Source: Salvia splendens (taxonomy: Eukaryota > Streptophyta > Magnoliopsida > Lamiales > Lamiaceae). Taken from it: a stretch of 64,000 nt of DNA. Positions 34,175 through 45,166 of the stretch are shown one piece after another. The notes under the pieces are model-generated. The model worked only from the letters and a program-made list of their open reading frames with translations. It ran no database searches and was not told the DNA's origin. Position numbers and translations under genes: made by a program. The stretch spans positions 27,618,663-27,682,662 of the forward strand of contig NC_056051.1 of the NCBI RefSeq assembly GCF_004379255.2. The letters run 5' to 3'. Position 1 is the first letter of the stretch. Each line of letters starts with the position of its first letter.

Positions 34175-35298
34175 TCAATTAAGAGCCCTCCGATTTCTCG
34201 AGCTGCACCGCGTCAGCCACGACGTCTCCCGATCGTCGCCGCTGCTCTCTAGATCCATCGGCTCAGATTTCACGTCACCCATCGGTTGCTGCAGCTGCAA
34301 ATCCATACCCTGCTCCGCCGAGCTACCTTCCCTTCCCTCCCCCGCTTCATTCCGATCGGCACGCCGAACAATCTCGCGCTTATTTCCTCCGCCGCCGATC
34401 TGATATGACTCCCTCGGCGGCGTTGGCCGCGGCGGCGGCAACAACGGCGGTCTGCATCTCCTCAAAGAATTTCGTCATCGAAGCAGATCTAGCGGCTTCA
34501 TAGCTTTGCCAGCCACGGAGAGATTGCAGCTGTGCGTTTGTTGGTCGCTGCTGCTGCTGCTACCGCTGCCGCCGGCGTAATTCGACATCAGAGCGAAAAT
34601 ATTGTTGCATAGATTCTTCATTTGGCTCAACTCTTTGTTGAGATGCGAGTTTTCCTTTCTCAGCCTCTCGTTCTCGCCGATAAGCTCTGATGTGCCGCCG
34701 CTGAAGTCCCGCGTCCTCGCCGGTGAGTTGGAAGAAGATATCACCTGCTCCTCTCCGGAGTCGGAAGGAGACACCGTCCGCGGTGCGGCTATTGTTGGCA
34801 GCACCACCGTGGCCGCAGCTGCAGCAGCCACTACGACCGACGACGATGAAGCAAATTTTCCGGCGCTGAATGTCGCATAAAAGCTTCTTCTCACCTCTCC
34901 GGAAGCATTCGTTGGAGAATTCCATCGATCCGGCATAACCTTCCTGAATCCCTAAGAATTCAACGAAAATTTCTTCCGTCAACAACCGGAAACACGAATT
35001 TCAATTTTCAACCACATATGCAGATTATCGAGCTTACGTAGGTGTTCAGCTGCCGAACAAAACTGGAGAAATTATTGTGCTTGAAATACTTGGGCAGCAA
35101 ATCTCTGGCGAACTCCGTCGGATTCCAAACGATGAAACCAGATCCATCTTCGTTCCAGGAGATCACATCATCGATCGCCGGGTCGTCCACGAGCTGATAC
35201 GTCTTCGTCAGAAACGGCGTTGGAAGAGACCGCGATGAATCGCCGGCCGTCGATTCGCCGCTTCCACTTCCGCTCCGATCCGCCGGTATCAGAGCCAT
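34175..35298 (-). pseudogene. Class B heat-shock transcription factor (HSFB2-like), frame-broken as read
   Basis: Class B HSFs bind heat-shock elements and usually act as repressors. Exon 1 (35298-35038) encodes the first part of the DNA-binding domain ([32 protein letters not shown]), with a GT donor at the position conserved in plant HSFs. Exon 2 starts at 34951 with GFRKVMPDRW. The conserved FRRGEKKLLCDIQRRKI is in a different frame, because one G appears missing after DRW and one T extra after RRKI. The oligomerisation coiled coil (ENERLRKENSHLNKEL) returns to frame. The class B repressor motif LFGVPIGMKR near 34355-34385 and the tail VKSEPMDL lie in further frames. The ends are 35298 and 34175. 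The pattern of one-base homopolymer changes makes read error a serious alternative to decay. Confidence 0.75.
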
Positions 35299-35460
35299 GC
35301 TGCACACCTGCACGATCAAAATCAATGAATTCCAAAGCAACAGAGCTGAATCAAATCATCAATCGAGAAAAACGATATTATACTTACAGTTAGAGACGTT
35401 AAGTCTGTTGAAATCTGATTTCCAGAGAGGGAAAGCGCGAAGGTTTGTGCGTTAATTCCA

Positions 35461-35473
35461 GAAGCTTCTGAAG
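35461..35473. promoter_or_regulatory. Candidate heat-shock element in the HSF leader
   Basis: GAAGCTTCTGAAG holds one correctly spaced GAAnnTTC pair followed by a GAA with one-base spacing. It lies about 165 bp upstream of the HSF start codon. Because the third unit is out of register the match is weak. Confidence 0.35.
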
Positions 35474-35622
35474 ACACAAATAAATGGGTAGAGAGAGAGA
35501 GTGAAAGAGAGCAAATTAACGAGGGGGTAGAGAAGAAATAAATGGAAAATGATAGAAAAGTGAGGGAGGAAAGAACGAGAAGTTTCGGTGGGGCATGCTG
35601 ACGTGGCGGTAGGAGAGTGTTA

Positions 35623-36516
35623 GTGCATCCGCGATGGTGGATGTCACGGCGGATATCCCGACGGACTTCCCAAAAACATCTCGTACCACGTTATAAGGAC
35701 ATTCCACTGCACAATGACGGACATTCACAATAATAAAAATTTACAAATTCGCCAAATTAAACAATTTACGGAATTAAAATTTTGACACGAAATTTTTTTT
35801 AAAAAAACGGGTCGTCCACGCGGGACGTCCGTCGTGGCACCGCAATGGCGAACGTCGTCGGAAGGCCGCGGATATCTACCCAACACCGGGCCAAGGTGAG
35901 AGTTTCGTCGTCGTTGTAGTTCGTACGGTCGGGGGCGTACTCATCGCAATCACCGGGAGGCGGCAACTTCTGCGCCCGCTGCCGGTCCGCTTCTTTCTGG
36001 CTGGGGCGGAAGCGGTCGCGGCGGGGTCGGGATCGGCCGTTGCGGTTGGGCGGTGCGGAGACGGCTCCATGTCAGACAACCCATACGATTCCGTACTAAA
36101 ATCGGGATCGTAATGGGCGTTGGTGTCTAACGAACGATAATCGCCGGGTTCTGTACCCGGCCAATGCGCCCCTACGCTAAACGTAGGACTATTGGGGCTT
36201 GAATCTATTTCGTAGTAATTATGTAATTTTAAGTTTCGAAAATGAAATCGAGTGAAATGAAATGTTACAAATGAACGGTATTTATAAAAAAACGAAACCG
36301 CGTGCCATCGTCCGCGGTTGATCGTCCGCGACCTCCACAATGGGGCGGACGATGGCGCGAACGATGGTCATCGTCCGCGCTATCCTCCGCGACCGAAGTA
36401 TAGGGCGCGACTATCGTCCGCGCCCTATGGCGCGCACCCGCAATGGGTGCGGACGATGGATGGCGTAGACGATGCGCGCCATCGGGCGTGCCATCGTCCG
36501 CCCATTGCGGATGCCC
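35623..36516. mobile_element. Non-autonomous Harbinger-like element upstream of the HSF gene
   Basis: The ends TTA-GTGCATCCGCGATGG and CCATTGCGGATGCCC-TAA are inverted repeats. The interior has many CATCGTCCGCG-type repeats and GC-rich palindromic segments at 36300-36510. No transposase frame was found. It lies 325 bp upstream of the HSF start codon, so it may sit in the promoter. The flanking triplets are inverted (TTA, TAA) rather than identical, so the exact ends are uncertain. Confidence 0.65.
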
Positions 36517-38052
36517 TAACAACATTTATACTATTAATATAATCAATTGATCATGGTTAATATAATAAAATTAATTTATCCACGTATTTTATGGAAAAAT
36601 GCTAAAAAAATTAATATTTGATTAAATTAAATGTTAATGACATTTTCTTGAAAAATCATGGACATAAAATACTATTAGCCTTAATTTATTAAAATTTGTA
36701 GTGTGTCACTTCAAAAAAAAATCTACGAGTTACTCTTGAGTATGGCCCAAACTTGAATTTACAACGACTTTTTAAGTTGAATTTAAAAATATTACAAATA
36801 AAGCTATGTATCTTTAAGCAATTATGCCTATTCTTGACTTAAGAAATCTCTAATAAACAATAAATGTGGAATTTCAAAATGTGACGTGGATTATTTTACA
36901 AAATGATGCATTATGAATAATGATGTCATTTAGATCATGAGTTTTGAGTTGGAATAATTACATCGACCTATAAATCAATTTTTAGTGTTTTAAAGGAAAC
37001 AGAAAACGCTCAAAACGACATACTACAAAATTAAGACTAACCCTATATTATGTCACTTATGTACGAGCACATAAAACAAGAAGTATTTATAATGTTTAAT
37101 CTACAATGTAATTTAACTTCTAAGAGCATGCGCAGCGGTGGCGTCCGTCGCCACCGCTGTCCGCGCCGCTGGCACGGACGCCATCCGCCGCCGCTGCGCT
37201 CGCGCCGTAGGCACGGCGCTGCTCGATGTATCGAGCACGTCCGTGCCAGCGGACGCACATGTGGCGCGCTCCCATTCGTCAACGGCATAGCCGTTGTGTT
37301 TAAACATTTTTTATTTTATTTTTTAAAAAAATCAGTTTTTTATTAAAAAACCGATAAAAAAAAAAAAAAAAATTCACTTCCCCAAAAAATATATCCGTTT
37401 ATAACCGTTTTTTACACCTTTTTAATTTTTTTTCATTTTTTTTACCCCAGAGAACAGGCATGAATAGTACCGCCCGGGCCCACAACCGTGCCGCTGGTAA
37501 GAGCACGGTTGTGGATGCTCTAAATATCATGTTCTAGAGTACTTACTAATTAATATAGATATTATTTGCAACATATAAACCCTAATTTAATTGGATATGC
37601 AACATATATATGCTCATTTATTACTATTTGTCCATTCTATGATTTAAACATTTAGTGTAATTTATAGTAATAGAGAAAGTCCACAGTTTTTATGTGGTGT
37701 AGAAGTGTTGGTTCCCCAAATTTTTCGACAAACGGATATTGGATTTATGACAGAGCTTATCCAAAGATAAAACTACAATGATACTTCAAACAAAAACGAA
37801 AATGACTTTTGTTTGTTTTCCACAAGATAAAATCTTATACTAATATCTTTCTTTTACTGTAGTTGAAACTAAAAGTGACTGTTTTACAAATAAAAGTTGA
37901 TTTTATCAAAAGGTAAAAACTTAGACTAATAAGCTTTATTTCACTACAATTGAGCGAGAGTAAAACTAACGGTTTCTATGAATAAAAGTGGAGGCGGTAC
38001 ACTCTATAGTTTAATACAAATTATAATGAAACCGAATAGTTGAGCAACATAA
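36517..38052. other. AT-rich spacer containing the 397-bp MITE
   Basis: Outside the MITE at 37124-37520 no gene, RNA or clear regulatory site was recognised. Confidence 0.5.
37124..37520. mobile_element. Harbinger-type MITE, 397 bp
   Basis: The ends GAGCATGCGCAGCGG and TTGTGGATGCTC are near-inverted, and both are flanked by TAA (37121-37123, 37521-37523), the PIF/Harbinger target. The left half is GC-rich (GGCACGGACG repeats) and the right half AT-rich. It has no coding capacity. Confidence 0.7.
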
Positions 38053-39988
38053 GCCCATCTGCGGTCTCTTATCCGTCCCTTAACCATCTTTTAAATTCCT
38101 ATTATTGGGTTTCACTGTACTTTTTACTCCATCTCTTAGATAATGGACAGAACCTGCAACCCTCCATCTCTTATCCGTCTCTTGACCATCTCTTAAATTA
38201 CTATTTATTCATTTTCATTTTTTTATTTTTATTTCTAACAAATTCAATTAATAAAAACACATTTCATTAAATAAAATAAATTTACAACATAAAATTCTTT
38301 AAAAAATAAAAAAAAAAAACATAATTAAAAATCCTAAAAAATAAAAAATACATAATTTAATTTCTTTCGCTCACTCTCACTAAATTCAAAATCTTTAAAG
38401 CTCAAAGAAGCAGAAGAAGGCGATGATGTGCGTCTACCGGTGCCAAATTTTGCCCAAATATGCTCAATTAGATCATCTTGGAGCTGGGCGTGGGCGGTAG
38501 AGTCACGTGTCCTTGCTCGAATAGACAACCGTTCTTGTATAGATGGATGCTCTCCACTGCGAGGCGGACTACTTGGACAATCATGTTGTGCAAGTAGTTT
38601 CTGGGGGCTTCAGGGTCGAACCAGTTTCCCGCCTCAGGTCCTTCGTGTTGGACAATCATGTTGTGCAAGATTATGCACGTATACATGATGTCGACCATAC
38701 TCTCCATAAATCACGTACGAGACGGGGCTTTGATAATGTTGATGGGCACTTGGAGAACCCCGAACGCCCTCTCCACATCCTTGCGAGCAGCCTCCTACTT
38801 CTGCGTAAAAAGAGCCTGTTTTGCGTTCACAGGCCTGCTGCACGTCTTCACGAAGGTTGGCCACTTCGGGTAGTTGTCGTCGGTAAGATAGTTATACCGC
38901 CGGTTGTTAGCGATGAAGTTGATGGCCGGCACTTTACCATCCAAAACTTCGGCGAAGAGGTCGGATTGGTGGAGCACGTTTACGTCGTTGTTCGATCCGG
39001 GGACCTCGAAGTACGCATGCCAGATCCATAGCCGGTAGTCGGCAACGGACTCGAGTATAACGGTGAGGTGGGTGCCTTTGTGGCCGCTGGTGTACGACCC
39101 TCACCACGCCACAAGGCAATTCTTCCATTGTCAGTGCATGCAATCGACGCTGCCGAGCATCCCAGGGAATCCGTGCACTTCTTCGTGAAGGTGGAGCATA
39201 AACTGGCAATTTGCCGTGCTTGCCTTCCGGAGAAATTCGTTGGTGAAGGCTGTCTGGACGCCTTTGCAGAATTTGATCAAACACATTCTCCCAATGCTTT
39301 TTTTAATGTGGAGGTATTCGTCGAACACATCCGCCGTTTGTCCATTCGCAAGCTGACGGATTGCTACAGTACGTTTCTGCAGCGTCGTGTGGCTGGGACG
39401 GCTGACGGTGTCGAACCTTTCTTGGAAGAACTCTTCCTGGGCTGTCAATGTATTTGCGATGTGGAGAAATATCGGTTTCCGCATGCGGAAACGGCGACGG
39501 AAGTAGGTATCTCCCCAAACCGGGTTATCGCAGAAGTAGTCGCGTACTAACCTTGCGGCAGCTTCCTCCCGGTTACGATGGATGTAAGTCCGGTAGCCTC
39601 TTTGGGGCGGCGCGGCTTCCTCCGCCTCCCGACGTCGATCTTCTTCAAGTGATTCTTCCATTATTCGACGCATTTACTCATATGGATCCATTACATCGAT
39701 TAACTTTGGGGGAAGAAAAATAGTTGATTTGAAATGAAAATTGGAGTAGAAAGAAAGATGATTTGAGAAGAATAGATGTGTGTTTGTGTGTAAAATGAGG
39801 ATGCAATAGAAGTACTTATAGAGTAAAAAAATATAAAAAAATAAAAAAATGGGAAAAATGGTCGAAAAACGGTAATATTACAGTTTTTCGAATTTTAATT
39901 TTTTTAAGCCACGCGCGCGCGCGCCCCGCGCCCGTCTCGTCATGGAGGGACGGGATTCAAGCCACCCGCGTAACTCGTTGCGGGTGGC
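38053..39988 (-). mobile_element. Decayed PIF/Harbinger element with transposase remnant
   Basis: The ends GCCCATCTGCGG (after TAA) and CGTTGCGGGTGGC (before TTA) are approximate inverted repeats. A transposase remnant lies on the minus strand between 39673 and about 38430. It belongs to a different subfamily from the element at 9913-13177. AT-rich ends flank the GC-richer coding part. Confidence 0.7.
38430..39673 (-). pseudogene. Harbinger transposase remnant
   Basis: The frame 39673-39131 starts MRRIMEESLEEDRRREAEEA and holds YFRRRFRMRKPIFLHI and GSVDCMH, the first catalytic aspartate region, then stops because the tryptophan expected after DCMH is TGA. Homology continues in other frames: NNDVNVLHQSDLF near 38960-38990 (second aspartate region), YLTDDNYPKWPTFVKT near 38850-38910, and ERAFGVLQ-like sequence near 38750. 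Several frameshifts make it inactive. Confidence 0.75.
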
Positions 39989-40990
39989 TTAATGATCGAT
40001 TCTAAGTTTTTTGGTTTGTATGAGTGATTTACTACTCCCTCAGTTCTACATTAGATGTCTTGCTTTCCATTTTAGTTCTGACAATATTACATTTTATGAA
40101 AAAGTAAACCATCATTAATTCATTAACCTACATTTTTATATTCATTAGTATTCCGACAATGTACACTTTCATTTTATCTATTATAAACATTCAATTATTT
40201 TTTCTCTACTTAGACATGTAGTAACTCATAAAATATCAGGTCCACTCAGTAAGTGCTGGTCGAATATTTTATTAAAATTTGAAATTAGGGGGTTGAAACT
40301 TATAAGGATATTTATGATAATAGTCCAATTCACAACTATGCATCTGGCCCATATTATCCTCTTATCACATTATTTCGAACCCACAAAAATAAAACATTAG
40401 CTTTGAAACTAAATTTGAATGCGACATATTTTATATTTATGAATATAATTATGAATTGGGACCGTGCTAAATATTTTATCATGAATTATTTGTGCTGGAA
40501 ATAAAATGTGGACTTGCATAATACTAATTAATCATATGAATTCAACTAGACTTAACTATATATAGAAAATTTGAAGGATCAAATGTTTATTAATTCATAC
40601 TAGCTAGTTATAATTTAAGATTTTAAATAAATCTCAATAAAGTAGGAGCATTTATTAAATTCTCGATTCAAGTGTGACCATTCCAACGTGTTGTTGAATG
40701 TTTAAGTGACTAAGTCGTTGAAAATCTTGAATTGATAATTTTGATGGATCACCCAATTTATGTCACTATTTTCCATATCTTAATATTTGAAATCTAGTAG
40801 TATAATATTTTCCTCTTTTTATTCTTTTATTTTGTTTTTATGGGAGGCAACCGGTGGTTGTGCTAGTTCTCTTTTTCTTTTTCTTTTTCTTTTTCTTTTT
40901 CTTGTTCTTGTTCTTTTTGCCCTTTCCAGCTTGTACTTCATTATACAGTCCTATAACTATTTTTCTGTGGTCCTATATTTTCGAAAATAA
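39989..40990. other. AT-rich spacer, no gene
   Basis: It includes a partial MITE-like end (TACTCCCTCAGTTCTACAT at about 40031) and a TTTTTC microsatellite at about 40871-40905. No gene was recognised. Confidence 0.5.
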
Positions 40991-41423
40991 GAGCCCCACG
41001 TCCGTGCTCTTACCAATGAATACGGATGTGGGACCGGCCCCACTTTTTCAATCTGCTCTTAGGCAAGAGCACAACATCCACATCCGTGCTCTTTCGCAAG
41101 GACGAGCACAAGGGTCCCACCATTCCATTATTCAATTTAAATAAAAACATTTCCACAAAATTAAAATATATTAAAAATACCCGAAATAATATTATAAATT
41201 ATAAAAAAATTTAAAATTACATAATTAAATTCTAAAAAATAAAAATTGCATAATTAAAATCCTAAAAAGATGAAAATTACATAATTAAACTCCTAAAAAA
41301 TAAAAAATACGTAATTTAAGCTTAAAAATGCCCTCGGGGAAGACTAGTCATCATCCGGCAATACCCCCAACGTTATTTGGAGACCCCGTATCATCGCCAC
41401 ATGCGATCGAAGTTGCTCGGGTG

Positions 41424-42480
41424 TCATATTTGACCTATCGGCCAAATTGAGTTGGGCCAAAACCCCCCACAATAAGTTGGTGGGGGTTGAGGTGGCACAT
41501 AGGGAGCGGGAGCCGGTTCGGGAGCGACGGCGGATGGAGTCGCGGCGCGACGGCGGTTGGCCGCCGCCTTCTTCCTTCCTTGCGGTCGGCGTTGGGAACC
41601 GCTCTGGCCGGCGTCGGGGCTACCCAAGTTAGCTCCGACAAGTTGGCTAGCCACGTCTTCGGAGCCGTCGTCGGATAGGGATACCGACCTTGACCGTTTG
41701 GAGGAGCCGTTAGAGGAGGATGTTACGCCTCCCCTATACTTCGGATGCGACCGCGTCTCCTGCCAAATGTTGAGGTACTTGAACAGCTTGTAGTTCATGG
41801 ATTGGTAGGTCTACAAGGCGGAACTGATGATGTCGAGGGCCGGCGTCGGGGCTACCCAAGTTAGCTTCGACAAGTTGGCTAGCCACGTCTTCGAAGCCGT
41901 CGTCGGATAGGGATACCGACCTTGACCGTTTGGAGGAGCCGCTAGAGGAGGATGTTACGCCTCCCCTATACTTCGGATGCGACCGCGTCTCCTGCCAAAT
42001 GTTGAGGTACTTGAACGGCTTGTAGTTCATGGATTGGTAGGTCGACAAGGCGGAACTGATGATGTCGACCTCGCTCTGGCCGCTCCCCGCCGACAGCTCT
42101 TGCTGGAGGTAATACCCCTGGAACTTTTGGATTTCTTCATTGGCTCTGTATATAGCGTTGCACACCATACTCTCGTTGCGCTTGATTGTTCTAGCCGACC
42201 GGTTTTCATTGTACCGGCGACAGATGCGCCACCAATAATGATCGCCGGATTGGTTCGTGCCAACCTCCGGATCTTCGGAGATTGACAAGAACGCTTTGAA
42301 CAATTGCTCCATCTCCGCCGAAGTGTACGGTGTGCGGACACCGCGAGTAGGAGGAGTCGGAGTTTGGGAGGTGCCGCTCGACCTCGCTCTAGGCTCGGGT
42401 GTCCACCCGTAGTGCCCTTCGGGGGCATCTTGGTCGTCTATCGGGTAAGGCCGGTAGCCACCCGGAACTTCCGAACCTTA
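41424..42480 (-). pseudogene. Harbinger ORF1, Myb/SANT-like DNA-binding protein, disrupted
   Basis: ORF1 proteins of PIF/Harbinger elements bind element ends and help the transposase. The main frame 42312-41734 has a trihelix-like region (GDHYWWRICRRYNENRSARTI), then MVCNAIYRANEEIQKFQGYY, then NIWQETRSHPKYRGG, a C-terminal motif seen in NAM-associated plant proteins. Sequence upstream to about 42480 in another frame supplies a Pro/Gly-rich N-terminus. The C-terminal part is duplicated in tandem, so NYKPFKYLNIWQETRSHPKY occurs twice. It is probably not functional. Confidence 0.65.
41606..42069. repeat. 232-bp tandem duplication inside Harbinger ORF1
   Basis: Bases 41606-41837 are repeated at 41838-42069 with a few substitutions (AGCTCCGAC/AGCTTCGAC, GAACAGC/GAACGGC). 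The divergence shows it is older than the 1,293-bp duplication in the other element. Confidence 0.8.
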
Positions 42481-42913
42481 GGTTTGAGGAGGGGTGGAAT
42501 ATTCAGTTTCCGGACTAGGAAACGGTTGTGAACCGAACCAATCGGGGTTCCAACCGTGGGAGCTTTTTAGTGTGGAAGTGAGAGTATTTATAGATGAAAA
42601 TGTGTATTTTTGGGAAAAAATGAAGAATATATTAAAAGGGGTAGAAAACGGATATAACTTTTTGGGAAGTGAGATTTTTTTTATTTTTAATTGTATTTTT
42701 TAATTAAAATTCGATTTAAAAAATAAAAAAAAAAAATTGCCAGCGCTATGCCGTTGACCAATAGGAAGCTGCCATGTGTCCTGCTTGCGGGCACGGACGT
42801 GCTCGATGCATCGAGGAGCGCCGTGTCAGCGACAAGAGCGCAGCGGCGGATAGCTCACCCGCGCCGCTGGTACGGACGGACGGGCGAGCTTGTGCTCGCC
42901 GGGGATGCTCTAA

Positions 42914-44892
42914 TATGCATATGAAAATATTATCATTTGGTATTGATATTTTACACTGAGAATTTGGTAAGTTAAATGATGGGGTGTGACGTGACGTTGA
43001 CAAAAATCATACTATCGGATTTTGATATTTTTAGGCTCCCAGAAAGCCTCTCTTTTCCTACAAATTACTATTTAGATTCAAAACTACAGTACAATAAATT
43101 ATTGTACCTTCGGTAATGAAAAATAAAGGATGGTCTAAAAGTACTATGGCCTAATTAAAGAATCAGGAGTCTTTAATTTTCTTTGGCTCAAGGTATCCAA
43201 TTCTAACAACTGTTGACATTTGTGTATAGATAAATTAAAAGGGAAAACAAGACAATTATAATACGGTGAATATGGAGTATTATTTATATACCAGTAGTAT
43301 ATTATTTAGGTGTAGTTGTCCTTAACTTGATAATAATATTTTGACTCAATACGGGGTTTTAACATATGTATATTGTAATAGTTGGTATCCTCTTGTCGTC
43401 GATTCTATTTTCTTTACATGTCGTTGACCTTACCAAAGTATGATAAGAAGCACAATAATTTCATATAGCACATCAATATCGATATAGATCCACAATAACC
43501 AGCAACAAACACACATACTAAAAATAATTAAAGAAAAAAAATCTCACAAACATACACAAACAAAAAACAAAAATACACAATCATTATGATTTTTTAATCA
43601 CCTAATCCAAAATATAGCAAAAGATCAAGTTTTTCAACAAAAGGTATAGAATTACAAGTATAGTGAAGAATGTGTAGCAGTAAGGTTCATTTGAAAGAGC
43701 ATATAAGCATTATTCGATTCGATTTTTATTCGATTTTGCTTAATTCAATGAATGATAGGTGTCCAAAAATTTAAGCTTCAAAAAAGTTAGGCATCTTTTA
43801 CAAATAAGGGTAACCATGGGGTCACTATGGAGAAAAATGATATTGGAGAATTATAAGTGGATAACGTCTCTATCTACCTTTAGAAAAACATCTGATTTTT
43901 ATATTTTTCCAATGGCAACCAAAAAAGAGAAATTGAAATCGGACTTATTTTTAGCATTTCTTGATAAAGAAAAAAAGTATTTGACCTGTCATAAGAAAAT
44001 ATCTTAGGGCATTCCGCGATCTCCCAAACATAGATATTTTTACCTCTCTCTTTTTTGTACTTGTACTTGCACCACTAAGAGCGTACACCCCACACACACT
44101 ACATGGATATTTTATTTCTTTTTGGAGATACTTAGATATTTTGAAACTTTGTACTTGACAAATTCAAACCAAGTGTCTTCTTGTTTTTGAAAAGATGGAT
44201 TTTACTTAGCTAGTACAACCTGATTGATGTGATGACTTGAGATAAATTTATTTTCAACTTAAAAATAAGAATTATATAGGTGTATCTCATACTTTGTGTT
44301 TATAATTTTCAATTTATTGTTAAATATAAATTTTTTATTTGATTTTCTTTATGAATTTGGAGAACCTTTAGCATGTAGTAATATTATCAAGCTTCAAGAT
44401 ATGTGTTCTACAATGTCTTTAATTGATTTTCAAAAACATTGCCCATGTGTGTCGTGACTGCAGATCTATTGATAGTGTCTTAGTTTCAATGTTGCATGTT
44501 ACATAGTATAAGTTATCTTCTAGCTATTTAAGTAACTTTATTTTGTCTTGTATAAGTATGTGTCATTCGATTCGATGTGATTCATGCTTGGTCTGTTTTT
44601 TATTTATGTCTTATCCCTAGTGCTTTACCATGTGTTATACTACTACTCTCTTCAACATTTTTTTAGTTGAAAGCATTTATTCTCATCACATTAAAAATTG
44701 GGCACATGCGCCGAAGAGCAGCGCGTGAAGAAGAAAGAGTGGGAAAGAAAATTACTAGTAAGCGGTTCAAAGAGGCTGAAAATGTTGACACCAACCAACC
44801 AACCAAATACTGAAATACCAATACAAGTATAAAAACCCTCAAACCATACCACCTAGCTAATTAAAAAAGGTAAACAAAAGCATTCCACCGTG
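42914..44892. other. AT-rich spacer and promoter side of the COR27/28-like gene
   Basis: No supported coding region. An open frame of 82 codons at 43759-44007 has no recognised similarity and is probably chance. Three evening elements lie at 43996-44142. Repeated CCAACCAACCAAC near 44789 lies about 100 bp upstream of the start codon. Confidence 0.5.
43996..44142. promoter_or_regulatory. Cluster of three evening elements
   Basis: AAAATATCT occurs at 43996-44004 on the plus strand and, as AGATATTTT, at 44032-44040 and 44134-44142. The evening element is bound by CCA1/LHY/RVE Myb factors and confers circadian and cold response. The cluster lies 750-900 bp upstream of the COR27/28-like gene, a family known to be clock- and cold-controlled. 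Three copies in 147 bp exceed chance even in AT-rich DNA, though AT bias raises the background. Confidence 0.55.
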
Positions 44893-45132
44893 ATGGCAGC
44901 AAACAGTGATAAAAACAGGAGGTTGCATTGGACAAACCAGAAGCACTTGCATTTCTTGAACTCAATGGAAGCTTCTTTTGTTCAATCCATGCTCCAAAAT
45001 AACTCCCGCTTTCCCCCTCTCCACCGTTATTTACCAGACTCCTCTGATTCTACCCTGGATTTGGACAAGTTTAAATCATCTTCCTCCACTTTTCATACAG
45101 GTATATACATGATAAATATAATCATGTACGTG

Positions 45133-45166
<34 letters not shown>

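Larger units (their letters stand above)
40991..42910 (-). mobile_element. Harbinger element carrying only the Myb-like accessory ORF
   Basis: The 1,920-bp element is flanked by TAA on both sides (40988-40990 and 42911-42913). Its ends are GAGCCCCACGTCCG and GGCGAGC...GGGGATGCTC, partly inverted. It encodes a Harbinger ORF1-like protein on the minus strand but no DDE transposase, so it needs one in trans. A 232-bp tandem duplication lies in the coding part. Confidence 0.75.

Noticed and set aside
36300..36510. CpG-island-like promoter
   Set aside because: The GC-rich CATCGTCCGCG repeats belong to the inverted-repeat element at 35623-36516.
40860..40905. TTTTTC repeat encoding a phenylalanine/leucine-rich peptide
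   Set aside because: A simple microsatellite, not a membrane protein gene.
43759..44007. 82-codon plus-strand frame in the spacer
   Set aside because: Lysine-rich and AT-driven, no recognised similarity; more likely chance in AT-rich DNA.
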